This document shows positions 49,360 through 58,175 of a stretch of 64,000 nt of DNA, in pieces. Each line of letters starts with the position of its first letter. The first letter of the stretch is position 1. The position numbers and the translations under genes were made by a program. Location of the stretch: the IMG/VR virus record IMGVR_UViG_3300027881_000007, positions 49,345 to 113,344 of that record; one strand, 5' to 3'. The notes under the pieces were generated by a model. The model worked only from the letters and a program-made list of their open reading frames with translations. It had not been told where the DNA came from and did no database searches. This DNA is from a virus.

Positions 49360-50286
49360 CTAAACCACAACTTCTTCTGAGTCAACCTCAGGAACTTCTT
49401 CTTCATCTTCAATTTGCTCTTTGAAGATTTGGAAGGCTTCATACATAGTTCCCTCGTCTTCGTCTTCGCCCTCACCAGCATTGCCCATTGCACCTTTTGC
49501 TTTGGGAGGACCAGGACCAACGCCAGCATCCTCAGTAACTTCTTCCTCTTCTTCTTTCTCTTCTTCTTTCTCTTCTCCACCTTCCATTTCCTCATCGACA
49601 TCTAACTCTTTTTCCTCTTCTTTTTCTTCCTCTTTTTCTTCGTCCTGCTCAGCGACCAGTTCTTCACCAGCTGCCTCCATTACTTCCTTTTCTTCACCTT
49701 CGCCTTCCTCATCTTCCTCTTCCATCTCGGAGATCAGCTTTTCAATGACCGCACTTTCAACAGAATCGTCGGTCTCTAGTTGAGCAGCTTTAACCTGATT
49801 GTCTGCATCTTTGCCCTTCCTTGGTGGAAGTTCTTTTTCATCTCCAGCAAGACCAGCTGGCTCCTCAGGGACAATCTGCTCAGCTACTTCTTCGGCTTCT
49901 TCCTCTTCCTCATCCGCTACCATCTCCTCTTCGGCCTGCTCCATGGCCATTGCTTTTTCGGTATCTTTCTTGGAGTCCTCAACGTCTTCTGGTACCTCTG
50001 GAAGAGCGGCCTTGTCTTTGCCAACAGTCACGATATCTTTGCTGACTACTGACTCTTCCTCATCCAAAGAGATGGTAACACCTTCATCTTGATCTTGCTC
50101 GAAGTAGTACCTCTCAAGAATGGACGCAGCGTCTTTATGGGTGGGAAGTTCACCGTCACCCTTATAGCTGAGGATAGGATCAAGGAACGGACCTACCGTG
50201 TCTACATTCTTTGGAACTTCAGTAAAATCTGAAAGTGCCTCTTTGAGTAAGTTGGCGTACGAAACTTTTTTGGTTTTCTCGCTCAT
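49360..50286 (-). CDS. Highly acidic scaffold-like protein
   Basis: 308 residues. The first about 90 are ordinary (MSEKTKKVSYANLLKEALSD), the rest is dominated by Glu with Lys, Asp and Ala, then a Gly/Pro segment (DAGVGPGPPKAKG) and an acidic helix. Sequence and position fit a prohead core protein. Low complexity makes family assignment unsafe. Confidence 0.58.
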   Translation of the reverse strand: MSEKTKKVSYANLLKEALSDFTEVPKNVDTVGPFLDPILSYKGDGELPTHKDAASILERYYFEQDQDEGVTISLDEEESVVSKDIVTVGKDKAALPEVPEDVEDSKKDTEKAMAMEQAEEEMVADEEEEEAEEVAEQIVPEEPAGLAGDEKELPPRKGKDADNQVKAAQLETDDSVESAVIEKLISEMEEEDEEGEGEEKEVMEAAGEELVAEQDEEKEEEKEEEKELDVDEEMEGGEEKEEEKEEEEEVTEDAGVGPGPPKAKGAMGNAGEGEDEDEGTMYEAFQIFKEQIEDEEEVPEVDSEEVVV

Positions 50287-50346
50287 AATAATTCCTCCCT
50301 AATTTTCTTTTACCTCCCTAAAAGTCATAATTTTTGTCACTCGTAA

Positions 50347-50360
50347 TTTATTTTTTGTTC
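50347..50360 (-). promoter_or_regulatory. GAACAAA promoter-like box
   Basis: On the minus strand GAACAAAAAATAAA lies about 60-75 bases before the ATG at 50286. Confidence 0.48.
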
Positions 50361-50394
50361 TTATTATATTTCAATCTTACAGTCAGATAATATC

Positions 50395-51903
50395 TCATAT
50401 TGACATGCCTGTAAAAGAGGCATCTGTAGGAGAAGTTGTTCCGAGATGTTTTTCAGGTCTTTCTTCTTTAGATACAGCAACAATATTACCATTCAAAAAT
50501 TTGTATCTCTCAAAATCTGCCCGAAAGTCAATCGCTACATTCGCTCGACCACTCCTGTTCTTTCCAACAAACATATGGACTAAATTCTCATGCTCAACAT
50601 TTCGAGCAAGTAATGCTACAAAGTCTGCATGCTCAACTTTCTTAATTGACTCAGACATCATACCGAGATGAAGTTCTCTTGCATTCTTTATCCCATCATA
50701 CACTTGACGACCTAACTGACTTGCTGTGATTACTGGAATTTTGTAATAACTTGAAAGGCCTTTGAGAGATAAAGCGATGTGTCCCAACTCTATCCTATAG
50801 TGTTCGTGCCTACGATCAGGTCTGAGTAAATCAAGATAATCAACATATATACCCTGTATTGTCTCTTCCCCATAAGTTGTCATTGCATCATTTATAACAG
50901 GCATAAGATCATTGGGAGTAATCGAATAAGCAGGGAAAAATCTCATGATTACTGTACTGTTAGTTCGCCTAAGTTTATCCATTATCATTTGTTTGATATT
51001 AACTCCATTCTTTATATCGTGTACAACTTGAGGAGTAGTCCTATCAAACAAAGGTTGGTATGTTCTTAAATACGCATCACTAAGAGAATTTTCAAGAGTT
51101 ATATAGATATAAACTTTTTCAATTTTATCACCTTGAGGTGGCGCACTAAATACATCAAGTTCAGTTGCAGAATTTATTATCATATTATTCAATAGAGTTG
51201 ACTTGCCCGCACTGGTACCCCCACCAAAAATATAAAGTCTTTCAGTCTCAAATCCTCCATGTAAGATACTACCATCAAAAACTTGAAAACCGGCCGAGAC
51301 TTTATTTTTACCTGTATATTTCTCAACTATTTCTTCTTGAATAGGAGTGTGATCATCTTCAACTAAATCAAGAGAAGCTGACGATTCAATATCTGACATT
51401 CGATTGTGTTCCATTACATTTACATATAATTCTTTTATTACGTGCTCTTGATTTTTTACTAAATCATCAATTGCTTCAAACGAACCATCCTTGATTAACT
51501 CAACTAATTTAACCAATTCATCATAATTGGCGAACATTGATACCGCTTTTCTGTGTGTTCTTATTTGCTCAATGTTCTTATTAACTTCTTGAGTTTCTAC
51601 TTGTTCATGTGCTGATGATTCAAGGAAGTCTTTTAAACTTTCATACTTCTTACCAAATCCTGTCAAACTTGCGATTATTGCATCATTGCCCGAACCTTCA
51701 AGTCGAAGACCACAAATTCTATTAAGACATTCAAACTTACTTTTTGCGGTAACTGAAATTCCAATCTTTTCTTTCTCTTGAAAGAATTCAAGTACGTCTA
51801 AAATATCTTTACATAAAGTGTTATCTCTCCTCACTTTGCTCCCCTCGGGCAACTTACAAAATAGAACCGAGAAGCAAATGTTGAGAAACGCCTCCGTTAT
51901 CAT
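50395..51903 (-). CDS. Replicative DNA helicase, DnaB/gp41-like
   Basis: About 502 residues from ATG 51903 (AAAGGAG). The C-domain begins near residue 205: IFGGGTSAGKSTLLNN is Walker A, VYIYITLENS motif 1a, QGIYVDYLDLL Walker B, PVITASQLGRQ motif H3 and FVGKNRSGRANVAIDF motif H4, all typical of DnaB-class helicases. The N-domain is helical and divergent. It unwinds DNA ahead of the polymerase at 61333. Confidence 0.88.
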   Translation of the reverse strand: MITEAFLNICFSVLFCKLPEGSKVRRDNTLCKDILDVLEFFQEKEKIGISVTAKSKFECLNRICGLRLEGSGNDAIIASLTGFGKKYESLKDFLESSAHEQVETQEVNKNIEQIRTHRKAVSMFANYDELVKLVELIKDGSFEAIDDLVKNQEHVIKELYVNVMEHNRMSDIESSASLDLVEDDHTPIQEEIVEKYTGKNKVSAGFQVFDGSILHGGFETERLYIFGGGTSAGKSTLLNNMIINSATELDVFSAPPQGDKIEKVYIYITLENSLSDAYLRTYQPLFDRTTPQVVHDIKNGVNIKQMIMDKLRRTNSTVIMRFFPAYSITPNDLMPVINDAMTTYGEETIQGIYVDYLDLLRPDRRHEHYRIELGHIALSLKGLSSYYKIPVITASQLGRQVYDGIKNARELHLGMMSESIKKVEHADFVALLARNVEHENLVHMFVGKNRSGRANVAIDFRADFERYKFLNGNIVAVSKEERPEKHLGTTSPTDASFTGMSI

Positions 51904-51905
51904 TC

Positions 51906-52277
51906 TCACTCCTTTCCAGTTAATTCTTCTAATATCTGCTTATCAATCTCCATTGCAATTTTGTTACTCATCACCTGAATAATTTCTCTATCAATCTGTT
52001 TCTGTGCCTTTAAAAAAGCTGTCTTCCCATGCCCTCTTGGATAGAGGATAGCAACTTGAGCGGCGGTCGAATCTATCGTAATATGACTAGATGAGTCCCA
52101 TGACGCTTCCAACATTTTTGGTGGTCTTTTTCCAACAACGTTTTCGACCCAATCTAAATATCCATCACCATTACATTCTGAACACCTAAATGGTACAGTT
52201 GTACTATACTCACCGCACTGATAGTATTTTCCCTTACCCTTACATTTTTCACATTCATACATTTCATATTCAGACAT
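51906..52277 (-). CDS. CxxCxGxG / DWVEN mini-protein
   Basis: 123 residues. CEKCKGKGKYY and CSECNGDGYLDWVENVVGKR are the two zinc knuckles and the DWVEN box. A further 70-residue C-part has LYPRGHGKTAFLKAQ, not a complete P-loop. It overlaps the next family member at 52270. Confidence 0.62.
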   Translation of the reverse strand: MSEYEMYECEKCKGKGKYYQCGEYSTTVPFRCSECNGDGYLDWVENVVGKRPPKMLEASWDSSSHITIDSTAAQVAILYPRGHGKTAFLKAQKQIDREIIQVMSNKIAMEIDKQILEELTGKE

Positions 52278-52542
52278 GTCTCATCCTATTATATAACCAT
52301 TCGAAAATTTTTCTTGCATACGATTTGTCTAACCAGTATTGCTGAGGTCTCGTGGGGTCAGGTCCAATTGCATTTCTAATCCAGTCAACCTTTCCTGCGG
52401 AACCACAGAGGGGACAAGAAATTGTTTCTTTGACTCCCCATTTGGGTTTATGAACTTTATAACCGGAACCTTTACACTCCGGGCATACAAGTTCACCCTC
52501 CTTCAGTTTTAGCTTCAGCCACCGGCGCAATAATACCATCAT
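52270..52542 (-). CDS. CxxCxGxG / DW mini-protein
   Basis: 90 residues: LKEGELVCPECKGSGYKVHK, then CPLCGSAGKVDWIRNAIG. The second knuckle has SAG for GxG. Start uncertain because the first 12 residues lie within the upstream gene. Confidence 0.6.
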   Translation of the reverse strand: MMVLLRRWLKLKLKEGELVCPECKGSGYKVHKPKWGVKETISCPLCGSAGKVDWIRNAIGPDPTRPQQYWLDKSYARKIFEWLYNRMRHV

Positions 52543-52969
52543 AGAGTACTCGTCTCGCTTTCTCTTCTACTTCTTTTACAGCTTCATATAGATCTTTGCG
52601 TGCTTGATCAGTTGGAGGTGTCATTTTTCCAAACATCTTTCCATATGGACTTTTCAACATTTCTTCATGTCTTTCCATTTCTGCATCAATCTCAGCTATA
52701 ACTTTCACCCTCCACATTTGTAATACAACTTCTATAATAGCCTTTGGATCAGCATCAATACTCTTTCTAAATCCTTCTTCTTCTGTTAGATACATAACCC
52801 AAAATTTGAAAGATATTAGAGCAAGACCTCCAAGAAACTCTGACCATAAATAGTAGAAGGGCGTATCATGGTCTTTCACTCCAGCCAACTTCTTTGCAAA
52901 AAAAGCAGCCGCTTCTTCTTTTTCTTTTTCCTTAGTCGACTCTGACGACTCTTCCTGTTTTTCTATCAT
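52493..52969 (-). CDS. Hypothetical helical protein
   Basis: About 158 residues, ATG 52969 or earlier. Lys/Glu-rich N-terminus, then helical with aromatic FYYLWSEFLGGLALISFKFW and EMERHEEMLKSPYGKMFG. No zinc motif, although flanked by zinc mini-proteins. Function unknown. Confidence 0.53.
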   Translation of the reverse strand: MIEKQEESSESTKEKEKEEAAAFFAKKLAGVKDHDTPFYYLWSEFLGGLALISFKFWVMYLTEEEGFRKSIDADPKAIIEVVLQMWRVKVIAEIDAEMERHEEMLKSPYGKMFGKMTPPTDQARKDLYEAVKEVEEKARRVLYDGIIAPVAEAKTEGG

Positions 52970-53162
52970 ATTTAAACGTGCTCCCATAAGACTTTGGATG
53001 TTTACCCACAACGTTCTCAACCCAATCTAGTTTTCCATCTCCATGACAAGTATGACAAATAGTAGCTGCTACAAATCCACAACCTTTACAATCTTGACAT
53101 TCAACATCACTCGGGTTGGACTTTTCTGTAGTGTTTTGTAATTCTTCTTGGTTTGCCATCAT
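52932..53162 (-). CDS. CxxCxGxG / DWVEN mini-protein
   Basis: 76 residues. CQDCKGCGFVAATICHTCHG and GKLDWVENVVGKHPK. The spacer between knuckles is only about nine residues, shortest in the family. Polar N-terminal leader. Confidence 0.62.
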   Translation of the reverse strand: MMANQEELQNTTEKSNPSDVECQDCKGCGFVAATICHTCHGDGKLDWVENVVGKHPKSYGSTFKYDRKTGRVVRVD

Positions 53163-53355
53163 CTTTACCCATCATACCTTTGACCCAGTCTTGAAACTTA
53201 CCCTCTCCTAAGCAATGAGGGCAAGTTCCTACTGTAACTGAGTCTTCTGTTATTTCTTTTAAAATACCATCCCCATCACATATACTACAAAAGACCTCGC
53301 CTTCTTTAAGACAAGGTCTTATTCTCTTTACCCGATAGGTTACCTTTTTAACCAT
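53107..53355 (-). CDS. CxxCxGxG / DWVK mini-protein
   Basis: ATG 53355 overlaps the endolysin stop. LKEGEVFCSICDGDGILK, then CPHCLGEGKFQDWVKGMMGK. Basic N-terminus (MVKKVTYRVKRIRP). Confidence 0.6.
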   Translation of the reverse strand: MVKKVTYRVKRIRPCLKEGEVFCSICDGDGILKEITEDSVTVGTCPHCLGEGKFQDWVKGMMGKDDGKPRRITKHYRKVQPE

Positions 53356-53935
53356 ACGTCTTTTCAACTTTGAGACGCTTCGACCATCCCCTCATATACT
53401 TTTCCAACTTGGGGTTGTTCCCAGTTATACTCGCATACCTAGCACCCTGGAAAATATTCAACCAGAGAAGAACGAGTTCAGGTGGGTCATAACTGAGAAG
53501 GGTATTGAGGGATTTAATTGTGTTCTTTCCAACATCGCCATCTTCTACAATATCAGAATAAAGATGTCCCTCTCTATTCAAGAGATTCAGAGTCTGCTGG
53601 AGAAACTTAGATGCCTGGTAGGTACCCATGTTTACACCAGTATCAAACATTTCAATTGCAATATCATCGTCTGGAATAATATCCCCACAGAGAGGATCCC
53701 AGAATTTCAATTTATAAAAGTCTTTGATGCAGTCTTGTAAATCATCATCTCCATCAAGATTCTTAGGAAAATTGGGTTGACTTTTCTTGCCATCAATCAC
53801 AATCCAGCCCTTCCAAGTTGGATGTCTATCCCTTGCAACACCCTTGTAGGTTTCCCCACCCGGATCGTCAGGATCGTGACTATAGCCGCCTTCGTGACCC
53901 ATTGTTACTTCGAATGCTTTATCAAAATCTGCCAT
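53348..53935 (-). CDS. Endolysin, GH108 muramidase
   Basis: 195 residues. The N-terminus FEVTMGHEGGYSHDPDDPGG, then ETYKGVARD, is the GH108 motif with catalytic Glu in EGGY. FDTGVNMGTYQASKFLQQTL follows as the conserved second half, together with the usual peptidoglycan-binding C-region (about 120-190). It should cut the glycan strand during lysis. No signal peptide or membrane helix, so a holin is needed. Confidence 0.9.
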   Translation of the reverse strand: MADFDKAFEVTMGHEGGYSHDPDDPGGETYKGVARDRHPTWKGWIVIDGKKSQPNFPKNLDGDDDLQDCIKDFYKLKFWDPLCGDIIPDDDIAIEMFDTGVNMGTYQASKFLQQTLNLLNREGHLYSDIVEDGDVGKNTIKSLNTLLSYDPPELVLLWLNIFQGARYASITGNNPKLEKYMRGWSKRLKVEKTYG

Positions 53936-54179
53936 CTTCTCCTCCTTGAAAGTTTTGTTTAGCTTTCCCTACTATATTCTCTACCCAATCAACTTTTCCT
54001 GTCTCATTACATTTTTCGCAATTTTTGATCCACCTATTTCTGTAGTAGGGTTTATCATAAGGCCATTCCCCTACTCCTTCTTGCCTATAAACAACTCCCC
54101 ACCCATTGCAGTCACCACATATTAGTTCACCTTCTTTTAATTCAATTTTGTGATTCTCAGTATCTACAACAGGTTTCAT
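53922..54179 (-). CDS. CxxCxGxG / DWVEN mini-protein
   Basis: 85 residues: LKEGELICGDCNGWGVVYRQ, 25 residues, then CEKCNETGKVDWVENIVGKA. It overlaps the endolysin start by 14 bases. Confidence 0.62.
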   Translation of the reverse strand: MKPVVDTENHKIELKEGELICGDCNGWGVVYRQEGVGEWPYDKPYYRNRWIKNCEKCNETGKVDWVENIVGKAKQNFQGGEDGRF

Positions 54180-54466
54180 CTTATTCTCTTCCCATCAGTT
54201 GGATCAACTACAATTCCCGTTGCTGCTCTTGGTCTCCAATCATCACCCTTTTTATTTTCTTCTCTTTTGCCAACAATGTTCTCAACCCAATCAAGTTTTC
54301 CCTCTCCAAGACATCTTGGGCATTGAACATAAATAGTTCGAAGTTCACCATCCTCGTTCATAACTCTTCCCCAACCATTACACGGTTCACATAAGTACTC
54401 ATTCTCGAGAAGAGTTATATTGTCATTTATATGATCTACAAGTGGCCGTACTATAATTGGTTTCAT
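54176..54466 (-). CDS. CxxCxGxG / DWVEN mini-protein
   Basis: ATG 54466 has GAGG upstream and overlaps the stop of the transglycosylase gene. LLENEYLCEPCNGWGRVMN and CPRCLGEGKLDWVENIVGKR are the two knuckles. CNGWG is shared with the neighbour at 53922. Confidence 0.62.
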   Translation of the reverse strand: MKPIIVRPLVDHINDNITLLENEYLCEPCNGWGRVMNEDGELRTIYVQCPRCLGEGKLDWVENIVGKREENKKGDDWRPRAATGIVVDPTDGKRIR

Positions 54467-55872
54467 TAGAACCTCAATGGACAAGATGGATCTAAATGTA
54501 TAAACTCATCTTTCGCTAAAAATCTATCAACTACATATTTACAATAACCTTCATCTAGAGTTGTTAGCATGTCCAATGACCTTATTAAACTATTTGTCTT
54601 TGCTTTTTGTTTTCTTGTTATTCTTTCATGGTTGAACTTCCTTGTTACCATTTCAACCCCTCTAGTAAACTCTTCTAACTCCCTTGCTTCATATAAAGGA
54701 TATAGCTCATCTGAATATCGTTTAGCTACCTCTTGTATCTGTCTCATAGACTCCAAAGAGTACAACATTGAATAAATCTTTACAGGATCATGGAAAGTTC
54801 CCATTCCATCCTTTTGATATATATCCGAAGCGCTTGTCAATGACATTCTCTTAAAACCATATTGATCAGCCATAGAGTTTAGTTCATTACTATATGCATC
54901 AAGTACTGACCGATTGTTTCTGCCAAATCTTTTATCAAGATTGTTTGTCTTCACATACATCTTTACAACCATGTCATTTTCTTCATCATAAACCAATATA
55001 TATCTCGCTCGATTCAACTGTTTAAATGCCGCTCCAGCAGAGTCGTAAGATATAACTAAATCTATGTTGTGGACTTTCTTGACATGAGTCTTAAAAAATT
55101 CATAGAAAAATATGTCTCTTGGATTGCCGATCCCAAGAACGTGAAAATGTAAATAGTTTCTATTATTTCTTTTTACTTCATTTAGCAACGGAATCAATGG
55201 GATGATATAAGTAATACATGGAGTGTTTGCGTCAGATGCAAGATTTGCAACCATACCTCCAGTCCCATGATGCTCAAACTCTGCAAACAGATTATCATCT
55301 CGCATAATCTTCATAAATATATCCCAAAGAGCAGGAGTTCTGAAATGATGAATGTAAACTAGTTTTCTTTTAACATCACTTGGAAGATTAGCAGCTCTAG
55401 TATAAGACTGATAATTCCACCTGTATATATCATCATATACCTTAAAGAAATCAGGATGTCCTCCTTGACCCGGAGGCAGGTCTAATAAAAATGCTCGATC
55501 ATATACATCTTTATGTGTTACTAAAAAGTCGTGATATATATCCAAGAGACCCTTTGTCTGTTCCAAGTTTAAATCACCCATACTAACTTGAAACCCTCCA
55601 GAGTCAACTACAATTTCAGAATTACTAAATATAGTTCCTTCTTTCATACCTCTTAACATCTTAGCTTCATTATCAGCATAACCTTCCATATTCTTTCTCT
55701 TCCGAAGGTTCTGCCCAAAAGAATGAAGAAACATATTACAAGTTTGACCAAAAAAACTTGAAAGGTCATTACGAGTAAAATGGTTGTCAAAACCCCTCTC
55801 AGGATCCCTATAAAAGTTCTCCAGTATATTGTTTAGGGTTTGGACTCCTGCACAAATGTAATCTGATGCCAT
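54466..55872 (-). CDS. DpdA/TGT-like transglycosylase (copy 1)
   Basis: 468 residues. EIVVDSGGFQVSMG (about 88-101) is the queuine tRNA-ribosyltransferase motif with its Asp. HHGTGGMVANLASD, HFHVLGIGNPRDIFFYEFF (about 235) and VISYDSAGAAFKQL (about 268) complete the TIM-barrel active site. Phage relatives (DpdA) insert 7-deazaguanines into DNA. With QueE nearby this is the likely role; tRNA modification is the alternative. About 60% similar to the copy at 56017 by eye. Confidence 0.78.
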   Translation of the reverse strand: MASDYICAGVQTLNNILENFYRDPERGFDNHFTRNDLSSFFGQTCNMFLHSFGQNLRKRKNMEGYADNEAKMLRGMKEGTIFSNSEIVVDSGGFQVSMGDLNLEQTKGLLDIYHDFLVTHKDVYDRAFLLDLPPGQGGHPDFFKVYDDIYRWNYQSYTRAANLPSDVKRKLVYIHHFRTPALWDIFMKIMRDDNLFAEFEHHGTGGMVANLASDANTPCITYIIPLIPLLNEVKRNNRNYLHFHVLGIGNPRDIFFYEFFKTHVKKVHNIDLVISYDSAGAAFKQLNRARYILVYDEENDMVVKMYVKTNNLDKRFGRNNRSVLDAYSNELNSMADQYGFKRMSLTSASDIYQKDGMGTFHDPVKIYSMLYSLESMRQIQEVAKRYSDELYPLYEARELEEFTRGVEMVTRKFNHERITRKQKAKTNSLIRSLDMLTTLDEGYCKYVVDRFLAKDEFIHLDPSCPLRF

Positions 55873-55890
55873 AATACACTCCTATCTCAA

Positions 55891-55905
55891 TTTTTTATTT
55901 GTTCC
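55891..55905 (-). promoter_or_regulatory. GAACAAATAAA promoter-like box (TGT copy 1)
   Basis: GGAACAAATAAAAAA on the minus strand, about 20-30 bases before ATG 55872. Duplicated almost exactly upstream of copy 2. Confidence 0.55.
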
Positions 55906-55965
55906 TTATTACAAAAAAATATACCGGGTAAGTCAAAGTATAAAATGGAATGAGTTTGACAGGTT

Positions 55966-56000
55966 AGAACTCACTTGGCAGATTTATAATATAGAACCAA
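55966..56000 (-). pseudogene. Relic of macro-domain gene 3' end
   Basis: On the minus strand the end of the intergenic region reads FYIINLPSEF then a stop. The intact macro-domain gene ends FYIINLPGKY and the bases around are nearly the same (GGTTCTATATTATAAA). So an earlier duplication covered the macro gene and the transglycosylase, and one macro copy was lost. Confidence 0.65.
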
Positions 56001-56016
56001 TCTACAGGCAGCTTCA

Positions 56017-57510
56017 CTAGAATCTCAACGGGCAAGATGGATCAAGATGTTTAAACTCATCTTTTGCTAAGTACCTATTAACTACATATTCACAATGATC
56101 TTCATCGAGACTTGACAACATATCTAATGATCTTCTCAAACTATTTGTTTTTGCTTTTTGCTTTCTTGTTATTCGTTCATGGTTAAACTTTCTTGTAACT
56201 AATTCAACCTCCCTATTAAACTCTTCTAACTCCCCCGCTTCATATAGAGGGTATAACTTATCTGAATGATACTTTGAGACTTCTTGAATTTTTCTTACTG
56301 ATTCTATCGAGTATAGCATTGAGTAAACTTTTATAGTATCATAAAAAGTTCCCCAACCACTACCATGACATTTACTGCACTGGTTTCCTGCCCCATTAGT
56401 ACCAGCTCCATCACAACCTTCACACACTTGATAGACGTCAGAGATATCTCTTATTGGGACCTTTGAAAACTTATATTCATGTGCCATTTTATTTATTTCA
56501 TCATTATAAGTATCAATTACTAACTTATCCTTTCTACCAAATCTTTTTATTAACTCATTAGTTTTCAGGTACATCTTTACGATCATATCATTAACTCCAT
56601 CATAAACAGGTATATATCTTGCATTAAGTAGCTGGTGAAACATTGCTCCAGCAGAGTCATAAGATATGTGTAAGTCTATATTATGAATTTTCTTAACATG
56701 AGTCTTGAAAAACTCATAGAAAAATATATCTCGTGGATTACCAATTCCAAGTACATGAAAATGTAAATAATCTCTATTATCTTTTATTGCTTCATTTAGT
56801 AGTGGGATCAACGGGAGAATATAAGTAATACATGGAGTATTGGTATCAGATGCTAAATTTGCAACCATGCCTCCAGTTCCGTGGTACTTAAACTCCTTAA
56901 ATAAATTATTATCCCGCATGATCTTTATAAATATCTTCCAAAGAGCTGGTGTTCTAAAATGATGAATATAAATTATTTTATCTCTAACATAGTTTGGAAA
57001 CCTAGCAGCCCTAGTATATGATCGAAGATTCCAGTAATATATATCATTAAAATCTTTGAAAAACTTCGGATTTTTGCCTTGACCAGGAACAAAGTCTAAA
57101 GTAAAGGCTCTATCATAATCTTTATAATGATTGTATAGAAAGCGATGATACATCTGATCAAGTACCTTTGACTGATCTTCATCTAAACGACCTTTACTGA
57201 CTTGATAACCACCCGAATCAACTACTAATTCAGTCCTAGTAAATATAAGTCTCTGCCTCATATTCCTCAGTAACTTAACTTCTGATTTATTATATTTATC
57301 CATAGCTTTAGTATCTTCGATACCAATCCTTTTATTATTTGGTAAATTTTGTCCAAAAGAGTGAAGAAAAGAATTACAGGTTTGACCAAAGAACCTCGAA
57401 AGGTCAATACGAGTAAAATTATTCATAAAACCTCTATGAGGATCTCTATAAAAATTCTCCAATATACTATTTACAGTTTGAGCGCCTGCACACATATAAT
57501 CTGATGCCAT
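56017..57510 (-). CDS. DpdA/TGT-like transglycosylase (copy 2) with zinc insertion
   Basis: 497 residues. LVVDSGGYQVSKG, HHGTGGMVANLASD-type YHGTGGMVANLASD, HVLGIGNPRDIFFYEFF and ISYDSAGAMFHQL match copy 1. A 25-residue insertion near residue 370 has CEGCDGAG and CSKCHGSG, a DnaJ-type zinc knuckle pair absent from copy 1, where the same place reads YQKDGMGTF. The insertion may change substrate or partner choice. Confidence 0.78.
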   Translation of the reverse strand: MASDYMCAGAQTVNSILENFYRDPHRGFMNNFTRIDLSRFFGQTCNSFLHSFGQNLPNNKRIGIEDTKAMDKYNKSEVKLLRNMRQRLIFTRTELVVDSGGYQVSKGRLDEDQSKVLDQMYHRFLYNHYKDYDRAFTLDFVPGQGKNPKFFKDFNDIYYWNLRSYTRAARFPNYVRDKIIYIHHFRTPALWKIFIKIMRDNNLFKEFKYHGTGGMVANLASDTNTPCITYILPLIPLLNEAIKDNRDYLHFHVLGIGNPRDIFFYEFFKTHVKKIHNIDLHISYDSAGAMFHQLLNARYIPVYDGVNDMIVKMYLKTNELIKRFGRKDKLVIDTYNDEINKMAHEYKFSKVPIRDISDVYQVCEGCDGAGTNGAGNQCSKCHGSGWGTFYDTIKVYSMLYSIESVRKIQEVSKYHSDKLYPLYEAGELEEFNREVELVTRKFNHERITRKQKAKTNSLRRSLDMLSSLDEDHCEYVVNRYLAKDEFKHLDPSCPLRF

Positions 57511-57528
57511 AACACACTCCTATCTCGA

Positions 57529-57542
57529 TTTTTATTTGTTCC
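57529..57542 (-). promoter_or_regulatory. GAACAAATAAA promoter-like box (TGT copy 2)
   Basis: GGAACAAATAAAAA lies about 20-30 bases before ATG 57510 on the minus strand, in the same context as that of copy 1. Confidence 0.55.
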
Positions 57543-57599
57543 TTATTATAAAAAAATATACCTGGAAAGTCAAGTATAAAATAGAATGGGTTTAACGGG

Positions 57600-58085
57600 T
57601 TAGTACTTACCTGGCAGGTTTATAATATAGAACCTATCATCGAGATATTCTCTAAGAATTGGTTTCACCTCAGAAAGCCATTTAAGCTTCCCATTGTGAC
57701 AACCAGGTCTCGGTAGGATTACTTTTTCCCAGCCCATATTGTTAGTTAACCAAACTAAAGATCTTGTTGAAATGTCGACCAAATCTTTATCTGCCTTCTC
57801 CCACCAATTGTGTTTTACAGGAAAAGCAACAATATCAGTATCAATGACTTTATGAATAATCTGAACTATATTTCCATTCTCCTTAATTAAGTTGCCTAGA
57901 GTTCTATCAATACCATCGAACTTATCTCTTGCCTGTTTAGCGTTTCCGGCTCCCATTACACAGCAGCCGTTCTTCTTTACAAATCCATTTGTAGTAAGAC
58001 ATATTGCATCAGCGAGATTGACCACCTTTTCGCTGAACATGTCTGCCACTATCTCTTTCATTTTCTTTCTCTCTATGATACTCAT
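57600..58085 (-). CDS. Macro-domain protein
   Basis: 161 residues, or shorter if the ATG at 58061 is used. NGCCVMGAGNAKQARDKFDG is the ADP-ribose-binding loop of macro domains, and LPRPGCHNGKLKWLSEVKPI the second loop. It may hydrolyse ADP-ribose derivatives, or act on an ADP-ribose signal of host defence. It precedes the transglycosylases; a relic of a second copy is at 55966. Confidence 0.82.
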   Translation of the reverse strand: MSIIERKKMKEIVADMFSEKVVNLADAICLTTNGFVKKNGCCVMGAGNAKQARDKFDGIDRTLGNLIKENGNIVQIIHKVIDTDIVAFPVKHNWWEKADKDLVDISTRSLVWLTNNMGWEKVILPRPGCHNGKLKWLSEVKPILREYLDDRFYIINLPGKY

Positions 58086-58173
58086 CTATTTTTTCTTGAA
58101 TCTCTTTCGGTGGTGGACCTGGACCAGTTAAGTGAGGTGCATTTAGCTTCTGATTAATTGATCCTCGAATCAT
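58009..58173 (-). CDS. Small hydrophilic protein (54 aa)
   Basis: ATG 58173 has AGGAG upstream. MIRGSINQKLNAPHLTGPGP begins a Pro-rich then Glu/Arg-rich product ending in basic VQRKGGQSR. It overlaps the macro gene start. Function unknown. Confidence 0.5.
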   Translation of the reverse strand: MIRGSINQKLNAPHLTGPGPPPKEIQEKIDEYHREKENERDSGRHVQRKGGQSR

Positions 58174-58175
58174 AA

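Noticed and set aside
49414-50092. Plus-strand Ser/Leu-rich frames
   Set aside because: Antisense shadows of the Glu-rich scaffold-like gene.
53348-53935. A chitinase or transglycosylase instead of GH108
   Set aside because: The EGGY and DPDDPGGET motif is specific to the GH108 group.
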